Below are positions 8,664-17,013 of a stretch of DNA of 64,000 bases, piece after piece. Numbering within the stretch: the first letter of the stretch is position 1; each line of letters begins with the position of its first letter. The notes below the pieces were generated by a model. That model worked only from the letters and a program-made list of their open reading frames with translations. It was not told the origin of the DNA and did no database searches. The translations under genes and the position numbers were made by a program. The stretch lies in assembly GCF_042651065.1 (NCBI RefSeq), contig NZ_JBHSCH010000010.1:1-64000 (forward strand). Reading direction: 5' to 3'. Origin of the DNA: Pseudoroseomonas aestuarii. GTDB taxonomy: Bacteria > Pseudomonadota > Alphaproteobacteria > Acetobacterales > Acetobacteraceae.

Positions 8664-10240
8664 TGCGGAAGATCCGCCACGGGCCGCGCCGGGGCCTGAC
8701 GGGCCGTCCGGCCGGACGGAGCCGGCGCCGGCCGGCGCCGCACCACCTTCCAGCACAAGCCTGCCAGCATCACGCCGCATGCGAGCAGGCCCAGGTCGAA
8801 CCCCGCGCGCACCATGTCTCCGTCTTCCAGGGTCGCGAGGAGATGGCGCCCGGTCGAGATGGCGTTCAGCACGGGCAGCAGCAGGAACCCGGCCGCCCCG
8901 GCTGCGAGCTGCTCGGCCCAGGCGCGGCGGCCCGGGCGGAACAGTGGGTGCAGCAGGCACAGGCCCCAGGCGATGAAGAAGACATGCACCTCCCACGCCG
9001 CGCGCTCCGCCATGCCGGATGGCAGCAGCCGGTTGGCCCAGAAGAAGGCGGCCATGGCGAATGGCAGGCCCGCTATGGCGGCGATGTTGAGGTGCTCGAC
9101 CAGGCGCGTGCCGAACCCGATCCTGCCCTGCCGCGCCGCCTGCTGGCGTTGCTTCACGGCCCAGAGGATGCACCCGGTGGCCACCATCACGGTGCCGGCA
9201 AGGCCGGAGAGCAGAAAGAGCGCGCGCAGCAGGGGGCCGGCGAAGCGGCCGATATGCAGCCCGTACATCACGCCGCGCAGCTCGGCCGCGGGACGATCGG
9301 TGCCGCTGGCGTGAAGGAGAGCGCCGGTGGCACCGTCGAAGGTCAGGCTCTGCGCGTTGTTGGAGATCCGCGCGGAATCCGCGCGCACCAGCTGGATGGT
9401 GGCGCTGGAATCGCCCGGATTGGCCACGACGATGCGCCCGATCGCGCTGCCCGGCCAATGCCGCTGCGCCTTCTGCACGAGGGGGGCGATGGGTACGAGC
9501 GGCGCGGCGCTGCCGGTGCGCTGGCGCTGCGGCGGGTTGCCGAAGGCCTCCGCGTTGAAGGCCGCGCGCTGGTCACCCGGATAGGCGGTCCCGACGCCCC
9601 AGGGCATCACCATCATCATGAAGAGCACCAGCCCGGTGTAGGTGATCATGAGGTGGTAGGGCAGCGCCAGGACGGCGCAGACATTGTGCCCATCCAGCCA
9701 GGAGCGCTGGCCCTTGCCGGGGCGGAAGGTGAAGAAGTCGGCGAAGATGCGGCGGTGCGTGATGACGCCGCTGACGATGGCCACCAGCATGAACATGGTG
9801 CAGATGGAGACGATCCAGCGCCCCCACAGCACGCTCACGTAGTGAAGCTGAAAGTGGAAGCGGTAGAAGAACTCCCCGCCCAGCGTATCCCGCGCCGCCA
9901 CGGGCCGGCCGGTGTCGGGGTCGAGGACCTCGCTGCGGAAGCCGCGCCCGCGTGCGGCCGGGTCGCGCCAGAAGACGCGGGTGGTGGTCTCCCGCGCATC
10001 CGGCAGGGTGATGAACCAGGCCGGCGAGGCGGGGGCGATTTCCTGCATGGCGGCCACCGCCACGGCGGCATTGTGCGGGCCGGGCCTGGACAGCGCCAGC
10101 TCCGGCCGCATCCAGTAGGAGATCTCCGGCCGCAGATACGCCGCCGTGCCGGTGAGGAAGACGGCGAAGAGCACCCAGCCGACCAGCAGGCCGGTCCAGG
10201 TGTGCAGCCAGGCCATGGACTGGCGGAAGCCATCCTTCAC
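8660..10240 (-). CDS. PepSY-domain transmembrane protein (siderophore reductase-like)
   Basis: A PepSY-associated membrane protein of 526 residues. It starts with an amphipathic KDGFRQSMAWLHTWTGLLVGWVLF segment, has a large periplasmic loop after the first helix, then helices around SICTMFMLVAIVSGVITH, LPYHLMITYTGLVLFMMM and a C-terminal multi-helix block. Histidines in or near helices (HTWTG, HRRIF, YHLMI) are the usual candidates for haem ligation. Related proteins such as Pseudomonas FpvG reduce ferric siderophores in the periplasm. Its start overlaps the DUF3649 stop by an ATGA and its stop overlaps DUF3325, so the trio is one unit behind the TonB receptor. Confidence 0.85.
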   Translation of the reverse strand: MKDGFRQSMAWLHTWTGLLVGWVLFAVFLTGTAAYLRPEISYWMRPELALSRPGPHNAAVAVAAMQEIAPASPAWFITLPDARETTTRVFWRDPAARGRGFRSEVLDPDTGRPVAARDTLGGEFFYRFHFQLHYVSVLWGRWIVSICTMFMLVAIVSGVITHRRIFADFFTFRPGKGQRSWLDGHNVCAVLALPYHLMITYTGLVLFMMMVMPWGVGTAYPGDQRAAFNAEAFGNPPQRQRTGSAAPLVPIAPLVQKAQRHWPGSAIGRIVVANPGDSSATIQLVRADSARISNNAQSLTFDGATGALLHASGTDRPAAELRGVMYGLHIGRFAGPLLRALFLLSGLAGTVMVATGCILWAVKQRQQAARQGRIGFGTRLVEHLNIAAIAGLPFAMAAFFWANRLLPSGMAERAAWEVHVFFIAWGLCLLHPLFRPGRRAWAEQLAAGAAGFLLLPVLNAISTGRHLLATLEDGDMVRAGFDLGLLACGVMLAGLCWKVVRRRPAPAPSGRTARQAPARPVADLPQ

Positions 10241-10575
10241 GGTAGGTGACCCTGCAGGAGGAAAAGGACCAGGGCGAGGGCCGCCGCGACGGCCGCGAGG
10301 CCCGCCCAGGCGCGCAGGACGTCCGGGGCGGCGAAGGCCCAGACGATGGCGGCGGCATAGACGGCGAAGCTGGCCATGGTCGCGGTCAGCACCGCCTCCG
10401 CCCGCGGCATGGGCAGGCCGAGGGAGAGCGCGGCGGTGAACAGCGCCGCGACGGCATAGCCGCCCCCCGCACCCGCCAGCACGCGCAGGGCGATGCCCAT
10501 TGCCCGGCGCAGCGCCGCGCCCGGCGGAAGCCGGGTGCGGAACGCCCGGCCGGTCCCTGCGGGAAATCCCGGCAT
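10237..10575 (-). CDS. DUF3649-like small membrane protein
   Basis: A protein of 112 residues with about three membrane helices (AGGGYAVAALFTAALSLGL, ATMASFAVYAAAIVWAFA, LAAVAAALALVLFLLQG). I use the ATG 7 bases after the receptor stop; a longer frame would overlap the receptor gene. Position between a TonB receptor and a PepSY protein, together with size, fits DUF3649. The family has no defined biochemistry; it is probably part of the periplasmic iron-release apparatus. Confidence 0.65.
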   Translation of the reverse strand: MPGFPAGTGRAFRTRLPPGAALRRAMGIALRVLAGAGGGYAVAALFTAALSLGLPMPRAEAVLTATMASFAVYAAAIVWAFAAPDVLRAWAGLAAVAAALALVLFLLQGHLP

Positions 10576-10582
10576 GGGCCGG

Positions 10583-12862
10583 TCAGAACCGGTAGCGGAC
10601 GGAGCCGGTGACGGTGCGGCCATAGCCATACCAGCAGCTGCTGTAGGCGAAGCAGCTGTTCACGTAGCGCGTGTCCGCCAGGTTGCTGACATTGACCGCC
10701 GCCTGCATCCCCTCGAGGTTCCGGCCGAGCTTGCCCAGGTCGTAGCGCAGCGCGGCGTCGAACAGCGTGGCGGCGTCGACCTTGAAGGTGTTGGCGTCGT
10801 TGCCCCAGGAGGAGCCGAGATACCGGACGCCACCACCGAGGCCGAGGCCCTCCAGCCGGCTTCCCTCCGGCAGGGTGTAGTCGAGCCAGGCGGAGGCCGT
10901 GTGGCGCGGCACGCCCCAGGGCGTCTTGCCTTCCAGCGCCACGGTGGAGCCGGTACGGGCGGGGACGAAGCCGTCATCCACGCGCGCTGTGTTGTCGCTG
11001 CGGCTGAATTCCACATCCTGGTAGGCGTAGGCCGCCGTCAGGCTCAGCCCGGTCATCAGGCTCGCCTTGGCCTCCAGCTCGATGCCGCGGGAGGTCGTCT
11101 CGCCGGACTGGACGCTGAACTGCGGATTGGCCGGGTCGGTGGACAGCACGTTCTGCCGCACCAGGTCGAAGGCCGCGACACTCAGCAGGAGATTGGTGCC
11201 CGGCGGCTGGTAGCGCAGGCCAACCTCGTACTGCCGGCCGCGCGTGGGGTCGAAGGGGTTGAGGAAGCGGTCGGTGCCGCTCTGCGGCTCGAAGCTCTCG
11301 CTGTAGCTCACATAGGGCGCGAAGCCGCTGTCGAAGAGATACACGGCGCCGACACGGCCGGTGAAGGCATGGTCGGTCTGGCGCGAGCTGCTGGTGCGCA
11401 GGCCGGTCGCGACGGCGCTGTTCTCGGTGGTGGAGTCCGACCAGTCGAGGCGGCCGCCGAACAGCAGCACCAGCCGCCCCAGCTTCACCTGGTCCTGCAG
11501 ATACGCACCGAGCTGGTTCTGCCGCTGGCTGCTGTAGGTGCTGAAGCCGGGCCAGAAGGTGGCCTGGTTGGCATAGGCCGGGCTGAACAGGCTCTGCCGG
11601 GGCAGCCTCTGCCCCAACGGCGTGGTGGAGAGGGCGGAGCCCGTATAGGTGTCGCTCAGCACACGGTAGTAGTCGAGGCCGGCCAGCAGGGTGTGCTGCA
11701 GCGGGCCGGTGCCGAAGCTGAACTGCGCCTGGTTGTCGATCGTGAAGACGTCGAAATCGGCATCCGTGCCGTAGACCGAGCGGACCAGGCTCAGATAGTC
11801 CTGCGTGATGCCGGCGCCATAGACGCTCCGGTACTCGCCCTTGGTGTGCAGGTAGCGGAAGTTCTGGCGCAGCGTCAGCCAGTCGCTGGCACGATGCTCG
11901 GCCAGGTAGCCGGCCATGTAGTGCTCGCGGTTGGAGCGCTCCAGGTTCGGGTCGCCATCGTAGAAGCGGGTGCCGATGCGGCCGCGGGGGTTGTGGAGAA
12001 CCGAGCCCCAGGCCGGCACGCTGCCGTAGGAGCCGGATTCCGGATCGCGCTGGTAATGCGCGAACAGGGTGATGCTGGTGTCCTTGCTCGGGCGCCAGGT
12101 GAGCGAGGGGGAGAAGAAGTAGCGGCGCTCCCGCGTTTCATCCAGCTCGCCATCGCCCTCGGCATAGGAGGCGATGAAGCGCCCGAGCCACTGCCCGTCC
12201 TCGTCCAGCTTCCCGCTGAAATCGCCCGCCGCCCGGTAGCGGTCGCGCGTCCCCGCCTCCAGCAGCACCTCGCGGATGCGCTCCTCCGTCGGGCGCTTGG
12301 TGATGGCGTTGACGAGGCCGCCGGGCGGCGAGGCGCCGTAGAGCACCGAGGCCGGGCCGCGCAGCACCTCCAGGCGCTCCAGCCGGTAGGCATCGATGCT
12401 GGGATTGGCGTCGCGGCCGCCCGCCAGGCGCATCCCATCGAGGTAGGTCGCCGGCGAGTAGCCGCGCAGGGTCAGCTGGTCGAGGCGCACGGCGGTGGAG
12501 CCGCGCGTGTCGGTCACCGCGCCGGCGGTGTAGCGCAAGGCCTGGTTTAGGTTGCGCGCATTGCGCGCCTCGATGTCGTCCGCGGTGACGACAGAGATCG
12601 ATTGCGGCGTCTCGATGATCGGCGTGTCGGCCTTGGTGCCCGAGGCGCTCACGCCCGCGACGAACCCCTGCACAGGGCTGTGCCCCCGCTCGATGCCTGC
12701 CTGCACATTCACCTCGGGCAGGACAATGCTGCCGGAGAAGGCCTCGGCCGCTGTTCCTTCCTGCGCCAGGGGCAGGGCGGCGGGCATGGCGATGGCTGCC
12801 GCGGTCAGGGCCATCAACGCGCCGGCGCGCCGCGCCGGGCCCGGCTGTTCACCTTCTGTCAT
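10583..12862 (-). CDS. TonB-dependent siderophore receptor
   Basis: An outer-membrane receptor of about 759 residues. A signal peptide (about residues 1-34, ending LPLAQ) is followed by the linker, then the plug (PQSISVVTADDIEARNARNLNQ, LRGYSPATYLDGMR, LEVLRGPASVLYGASPPGGLVN) and a beta-barrel that ends in the aromatic terminus VRYRF. The plug is of the FhuA/FecA siderophore group. I start at the ATG with the signal peptide; a longer upstream frame covers the promoter and Fur-box-like site. It is followed closely by DUF3649, PepSY and DUF3325 genes. The ligand is probably a ferric siderophore; whether it is the catecholate made by the NRPS further along cannot be told. Confidence 0.93.
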   Translation of the reverse strand: MTEGEQPGPARRAGALMALTAAAIAMPAALPLAQEGTAAEAFSGSIVLPEVNVQAGIERGHSPVQGFVAGVSASGTKADTPIIETPQSISVVTADDIEARNARNLNQALRYTAGAVTDTRGSTAVRLDQLTLRGYSPATYLDGMRLAGGRDANPSIDAYRLERLEVLRGPASVLYGASPPGGLVNAITKRPTEERIREVLLEAGTRDRYRAAGDFSGKLDEDGQWLGRFIASYAEGDGELDETRERRYFFSPSLTWRPSKDTSITLFAHYQRDPESGSYGSVPAWGSVLHNPRGRIGTRFYDGDPNLERSNREHYMAGYLAEHRASDWLTLRQNFRYLHTKGEYRSVYGAGITQDYLSLVRSVYGTDADFDVFTIDNQAQFSFGTGPLQHTLLAGLDYYRVLSDTYTGSALSTTPLGQRLPRQSLFSPAYANQATFWPGFSTYSSQRQNQLGAYLQDQVKLGRLVLLFGGRLDWSDSTTENSAVATGLRTSSSRQTDHAFTGRVGAVYLFDSGFAPYVSYSESFEPQSGTDRFLNPFDPTRGRQYEVGLRYQPPGTNLLLSVAAFDLVRQNVLSTDPANPQFSVQSGETTSRGIELEAKASLMTGLSLTAAYAYQDVEFSRSDNTARVDDGFVPARTGSTVALEGKTPWGVPRHTASAWLDYTLPEGSRLEGLGLGGGVRYLGSSWGNDANTFKVDAATLFDAALRYDLGKLGRNLEGMQAAVNVSNLADTRYVNSCFAYSSCWYGYGRTVTGSVRYRF

Positions 12863-12887
12863 GGAAAATCGCCCTTGCCGCCAACGT

Positions 12888-12906
12888 GCTAATGATAATC
12901 GTTCGC
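12888..12906. promoter_or_regulatory. Fur-box-like site upstream of the TonB receptor
   Basis: GCTAATGATAATCGTTCGC matches the 19-bp Fur consensus (GATAATGATAATCATTATC) at 15 of 19 positions by direct comparison. It lies 26 bases upstream of the receptor ATG, in an AT-rich patch of otherwise GC-rich DNA. Repression by Fur under iron-replete conditions is the expected role. Confidence 0.75.
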
Positions 12907-13081
12907 ATAATCTTTCTGGGCTGTAACAGGCAAGGGTTCGGGTTACAATATCTCCGGCCCTGGGAGGCTGGCGCCTGCCGTGTGGCCGCCGCGCCACAGG
13001 GCCCGCGGGGCGATACTTCCTGAACCGATCGGCAGGCAGCCCGCACCGGCGGAGGAGGAAGGGTACGGTGGCCCGCCCCGG

Positions 13082-13663
13082 TCAGCGCCGGCCGGCTTCC
13101 GTGCCGGCGGCCGGGAGAGAGGCCGCGCCGCCACCCATGCGCGCCCAGGTGCCATCCCGCCAGACGCGGTGGTGCACCAGCACCATGACGACATGCCCGG
13201 CCACGGCCGCCAGCAGCATCCAGGCCAGCAGGCCGTGCGCGAGATCCGCCGGCGCCATCAGGGCATCGATCCTCTCCCGCCCGCCCGGCAGGAGCGGCAG
13301 GCCGAACGGCGCGAAGGCCCGGCCGGACCCGTAGTGGCGCAGCAGCGCCAAAGCCGGCACGGCCAGCATCAGCCCGTAGAGCGCCAAATGGCCGAGCCGG
13401 GCCGCCTGCCCGGCAAGGCCCGCCGCATGGCGCGGCCGCCGCCGCAGGTTGAGCAGGCTCCAGGCGCCACGGGCAAGCACCAGCACGAACAGCAGGCTGC
13501 CGACGCTGACATGGCTGCCGACCATGAAGGCCGTCACCGGGGAGCGGCCGACCGTGAGCCGCACCGCCATTCCGGCGAACTGCCAGAGGAAGAGCAGGGC
13601 CATGCCCCAGTGCAGCAGGCGGCTGACCAGGCCGTACCGCGTCGGATCGTCACGCCATCGCAC
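13082..13663 (-). CDS. cytochrome b561
   Basis: A four-helix di-haem cytochrome b561 of about 193 residues. Conserved features are YGLVSRLLHWGMALL at the start, MVGSHVSVGSLLF in helix 2 and DLAHGLLAWMLL plus AGHVVMVLVHH near the end; the histidines in these helices are the haem ligands. The final tail RVWRDGTWARM is also typical of the family. I choose a GTG start because CAGGAG lies upstream and there is no earlier ATG in frame. It probably carries electrons across the inner membrane from quinol, and in this locus could support iron reduction. Confidence 0.85.
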   Translation of the reverse strand: MRWRDDPTRYGLVSRLLHWGMALLFLWQFAGMAVRLTVGRSPVTAFMVGSHVSVGSLLFVLVLARGAWSLLNLRRRPRHAAGLAGQAARLGHLALYGLMLAVPALALLRHYGSGRAFAPFGLPLLPGGRERIDALMAPADLAHGLLAWMLLAAVAGHVVMVLVHHRVWRDGTWARMGGGAASLPAAGTEAGRR

Positions 13664-13770
13664 GGGCAGCAGGCTCCTGTTCCGCCATGAGGACCGGGGC
13701 TGCGAGCCGGCCGCCGCCCGTCCTGCCACGGGGCCGGCGGGCTGGTGGCAGGGCAGGGTGGCGGTGCGGC

Positions 13771-14508
13771 CTAGGTCTGGGTGCCGCCATTGACCTGCAG
13801 CATCTGCCCGTTGATGAAGGCTCCCGCCTCCGAGGCGAGGGTACGGGCGAGGGCCGCCACCTCGGCCGGGGTGCCGAGCCGGCCCGCCGGGATGCGCGCC
13901 AGCACCGCCGGCGGCCCCTTCGCCGTGTCCTCCCCGTCCTTGGCGGTGGGGCCGGGCGAGATGGCGTTCACCGTGATCCCGTGCCGGCCGAACTCCTTGG
14001 CCAGCGCCTTGGTCAGCCCCCACACCCCGTGCTTGGCGACGGAGACGGCGGCGTGCCCGTCATAGCCCTGGATGGCGTTCATGCCGGTGAAGCTGATGAT
14101 GCGGCCCCAGCCGCGCGCCAGCATGCCGGGCAGGCATTCCCGCGCCAGCCAGCGCGCCGCCTCCATGTCGACGGAGAGGACCTGGCGCCAGGTCGCCTCC
14201 GTGGTGTCGAGGAAGGGGACGGCGGGGCGGATCGCCGCGTTGTTCACCAGCACATCGACCGGCCCGAGGCCGGCGGTGGCCTCCGCCACGATCCGCGCGC
14301 AATCCTCCGCGCGGCCGACATCGCCCATGACCACCAGCGCGGCCACGCCCAGCGTCCGCGCCTCCTGCGCCACGGCCTCGCAGGCCGCGCGGTCCGACGA
14401 GCCGTTGATGACGACGTCGAAGCCGTCCTGCGCCAGGCCCAGCGCCACGGCACGGCCGATGTTGCGGCCTGAGCCGGTGATGAGCGCGACCTTGCGTGTC
14501 TGGGCCAT
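13771..14508 (-). CDS. SDR-family protein with altered catalytic residues
   Basis: A Rossmann-fold protein of 245 residues. It has the cofactor motif TGSGRNIG (residues 11-18), NNAA at 89-92 and the SDR tail INGQMLQVNGGTQ. The active-site Lys is present (K159) but the position four residues before it, normally Tyr, is Val (V155), and the position 13 before that, normally Ser, is Gly (G142) next to Thr141. Translation was checked at the codon level (GTC at the Tyr position). It may be a non-classical or inactive oxidoreductase. It sits between cytochrome b561 and DUF2218 inside the iron locus, on the same strand. It does not look like EntA. Confidence 0.8.
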   Translation of the reverse strand: MAQTRKVALITGSGRNIGRAVALGLAQDGFDVVINGSSDRAACEAVAQEARTLGVAALVVMGDVGRAEDCARIVAEATAGLGPVDVLVNNAAIRPAVPFLDTTEATWRQVLSVDMEAARWLARECLPGMLARGWGRIISFTGMNAIQGYDGHAAVSVAKHGVWGLTKALAKEFGRHGITVNAISPGPTAKDGEDTAKGPPAVLARIPAGRLGTPAEVAALARTLASEAGAFINGQMLQVNGGTQT

Positions 14509-14590
14509 GGAACCGTTTCTCCCTCCGCGATGATGCGGCGGCGCGCAGTCTATGGGCCCCGCCCCGCCAGGGCCAGCCGCGGAAGGCCGG

Positions 14591-14914
14591 TCAGGCGGCA
14601 TCCTGCCAGGCGAAGGCGAGCGGCGCCTCGCGGAAGGCGAAGCGGTCCAGATGCCGCTCCACGACGCCTTTCAGGCCCGCAAGCTGGCCCTCGGCGCTGG
14701 CGGCCAGGTGGCATTCCAGCCCGTCGGCGCGGGCGTGCAGCCGCAGCGTGGCGGCATCGGGCCAGTCCGCCCCCCGCGCATCGCGCGGGAACACGATCTT
14801 GCCCTCGTCGGCGGTGAACTCCACCGCGAGGTTGTGGCTCCAGTGCTTGCAGAGCTGCTGCAGGTAGCGGCTCGCATGGGCGGTGGGCACGGTGGCCCGG
14901 CTCTCGAAGCGCAT
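14591..14914 (-). CDS. DUF2218 protein
   Basis: A small protein of 107 residues: MRFESRATVPTAHASRYLQQLCKHW, then HNLAVEFTADEGKIVFP and a C-terminal VVERHLDRFAFRE. This size and the HxxRYLQQLxKHW start are those of DUF2218, which from memory is often found beside siderophore uptake genes. No signal peptide is visible. It lies 111 bases after the FhuD-like gene and may be the last gene of the long importer operon. The function is unknown. Confidence 0.8.
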   Translation of the reverse strand: MRFESRATVPTAHASRYLQQLCKHWSHNLAVEFTADEGKIVFPRDARGADWPDAATLRLHARADGLECHLAASAEGQLAGLKGVVERHLDRFAFREAPLAFAWQDAA

Positions 14915-15025
14915 CGGCTTTCTCCCAAGGATGGAGAGGGCTGCGGCCGCCCGGCGCCGTGGCGGCGCCGGGCTGGCAGGGATGGGGGGCTGGATGCCCC
15001 GGTCGTTCCCCGGCCATGCGGGGCG

Positions 15026-16168
15026 TCAGGGCGAACCTGGCGCCGCGCCGCGCAGGTCGGTCCAGTAGGTGCCCTGCATGGGTATGGCGAGGAACTCCGC
15101 GTTCAGCGCGGCCACCGTCGCCGCCGGGTCGAGATCGGCGCAGCGGGCGGGGTGGAACCAGCGGGCCAGCGCCTCCAGCATGACGATGTGGGCGGGCGTG
15201 TCGTTGAAGCCGTGCCAGATGGCATGCGCCCGGCCCGCCTGCACGGCGGGCAGGACGTCCAGCCTCTCGCGCTGCAGAACGGCGGCCAGTTCCCGCCGCG
15301 CCGGCGCCGCCTCCACCCCCGTGCCGAGCGGGATGCCGCCACGGCCGCCATACGGCCCGCCGGTCGCGATATACACCGCCGGGTCCTGGCTCAGGATGTA
15401 TTCGAGGGAGAGCTGGCCGACATTCCCCGGCAGCGTGTCGGCGCCGATATTGTGCCCGCCGGCAAAGCGCACGATGGAATCGAACGCCCCCCGCCCCGGC
15501 GAGGCGCAGCAGGCCGTGCCCCCGGCATGGGCATGGACGAAGACGCGCGGCCTGTCCTCCCCAAGGCCGGCGAGGCGGGCCGAGATGCGCTCCATGCGCG
15601 CCATGTAGAAGCGGTCGAACGCCGCGGCGCGCTCCTCCAGCCCCAGCACCTGGCCCAGTATGGCCATGCTGCGCCGCGTGTCGCGCATCGGGTTGCTGAA
15701 GAAGTCGATGACGATGGCCGGGATGCCGGCGGCGGCGAGCCGGTCCAGCACGCTGTCCGACTCCGCGCGCAGCGCGCCGCCGCTGACGATCACCGCATCC
15801 GGCTGCGCGGCCAGGATGGCCTCGAGCGAGAGGCTGGCATTCTGGCCCGCCCGCGCGACGACGGGGATGGCATCGGCGCGCGGGAAGCGGGCGCGCAGCA
15901 CCGCGTAGTCCGGCGGGTTCATGGTGCGCAGGTCGTCGCCCCAGCCGACGAGGAGGGAGACCGGGTCGGGGTGGAGCAGCCCCACCGCCAGCACGTGCCG
16001 CGCCTGCGCCAGCACCAGCCGCCGCGCCGGGCGGGGCAGGGTGACGGTGCGGCCGCGCAGATCCGTCACGCGGATGGGCGACTGGGCGCGCGCCCGGGTG
16101 GGCAACAGGGCGGGCGCGGCCAGCAGGGGCAGGGCCAAGGCATTGCCGAGAAGGGTGCGGCGGTTCAT
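15026..16168 (-). CDS. iron-siderophore ABC substrate-binding protein (FhuD/FecB-like)
   Basis: A periplasmic binding protein of 380 residues with a twin-arginine-type start (NRRTLLGNALALPLLAAPALLP) and a cleavage site around RARAQ. The class III (TroA/FhuD-like) fold is indicated by VTDLRGRTVTLPRPARRLV, LEAILAAQPDAVIVSGG, GIPAIVIDFF and GGHNIGADTLPGNVGQLSLEYILSQDPAVYIATGG. It overlaps the esterase gene by an ATGA. No FecCD-type permease or matching ATPase is present nearby; the only importer in the operon is of the LIV type. It is therefore an orphan binding protein, or one that hands iron compounds to a permease elsewhere. Confidence 0.85.
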   Translation of the reverse strand: MNRRTLLGNALALPLLAAPALLPTRARAQSPIRVTDLRGRTVTLPRPARRLVLAQARHVLAVGLLHPDPVSLLVGWGDDLRTMNPPDYAVLRARFPRADAIPVVARAGQNASLSLEAILAAQPDAVIVSGGALRAESDSVLDRLAAAGIPAIVIDFFSNPMRDTRRSMAILGQVLGLEERAAAFDRFYMARMERISARLAGLGEDRPRVFVHAHAGGTACCASPGRGAFDSIVRFAGGHNIGADTLPGNVGQLSLEYILSQDPAVYIATGGPYGGRGGIPLGTGVEAAPARRELAAVLQRERLDVLPAVQAGRAHAIWHGFNDTPAHIVMLEALARWFHPARCADLDPAATVAALNAEFLAIPMQGTYWTDLRGAAPGSP

Positions 16169-17013
16169 GCGGGGTCTCCTGCCCGGGGGAGGGCGAAGCG
16201 GGGGGCGCGGATCAGGGCGTGCAGCCGGGCGGAGCCATGGTCCTCGCCCGGGAACTCGGCGAATTCCACGGCCAGCCCGGCGCCGCGCAGCAGCGCGGCC
16301 AGCTCGCGGGCATTGCCGATCATGCGGCGGGCGGCGCGGATGGCGCCGCGCGGGCCTTCGTCGCTTTCCTCCTGCCCGCCCACCGTCACCAGCAGGCGGG
16401 TGCCGGCCGCCGCGGCGGGCGGCCGCGCGGCGAAGCGCCGGGCGGCGTCCAGCATCGCCCCCTCGCCCCACCACAGGGAGGGGCTGGCGATGACGAGGCT
16501 GCGGAACAGGCCGGGGCGCGCCAGCAGGGCGCGCAGCGCGAACAGCCCGCCCAGCGAATGGCCGAACAGCGAGAGCTGCCCCATGTCCACCGGGTGGCGG
16601 CGGGCCAGGGCGGGCAGCAGCGCCGCCTCGATGAAGCCGAGGAACGCCGCCGCGCCGGAGGTGGCGGGGTCGGTGCCCGGCAGCGCCGGCGTGTAGTCGC
16701 GCTGGCGGGCGGCAGGCTCGTAGGCCGCGCCCCCGGGGTGGCCGAGGCCCAGGATCAGCGCCGGGGCTGGCCGGCCCGGCGTGTTGCGCCAGGTGAGGGC
16801 GCGGTAGGAATCCACCGCCGTGCCGAAGCCGGCATTGGCGTCCAGCACCAGCAGCACGGGGTAGCCGGCGGGTGGCGGCGGCGCCTCCGGCCAGGCGAGA
16901 TAGGCACGGTGCCGCCGTGCCGGATCGGTCCCCGCCGGCATGTCCCACCAGGCGGTGCGCGGCAGCGTGACGGGCGCGTCCTCGGCCTCCGGGAGCGGCA
17001 AGGGCTGGCTCAT
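16165..17013 (-). CDS. alpha/beta hydrolase, Fes/IroE-like siderophore esterase (cytoplasmic)
   Basis: A serine hydrolase of 282 residues in the esterase-D/Fes group. The nucleophile elbow is GHSLGG with Ser153, and GEDHGSA supplies the catalytic His (H259). VLLVLDAN and SPSLWWGEGAML are typical of siderophore esterases (compare SPSIWWN in IroE). There is no signal peptide, in contrast to the second esterase at 28822. It overlaps livF and the FhuD-like gene by ATGA on each side. The likely reaction is hydrolysis of ester bonds of a ferric catecholate (DHB-serine oligomers) in the cytoplasm to release iron. Confidence 0.8.
   Translation of the reverse strand: MSQPLPLPEAEDAPVTLPRTAWWDMPAGTDPARRHRAYLAWPEAPPPPAGYPVLLVLDANAGFGTAVDSYRALTWRNTPGRPAPALILGLGHPGGAAYEPAARQRDYTPALPGTDPATSGAAAFLGFIEAALLPALARRHPVDMGQLSLFGHSLGGLFALRALLARPGLFRSLVIASPSLWWGEGAMLDAARRFAARPPAAAAGTRLLVTVGGQEESDEGPRGAIRAARRMIGNARELAALLRGAGLAVEFAEFPGEDHGSARLHALIRAPRFALPRAGDPA

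Noticed and set aside
10493..12550. Very long plus-strand open frame opposite the TonB receptor (also 24576-26861 opposite the NRPS, 46989-50279 and 51223-54624 opposite binding-protein and RND genes)
   Set aside because: These are antisense shadows caused by high GC. Their translations are rich in Arg, Gly, His and Gln, without domains, while the opposite strand encodes clear family proteins.
13771..14508. SDR as EntA (2,3-dihydro-DHB dehydrogenase), which would complete DHB synthesis
   Set aside because: The catalytic Tyr and Ser are absent and the sequence does not resemble EntA. No isochorismate synthase or isochorismatase lies near it.
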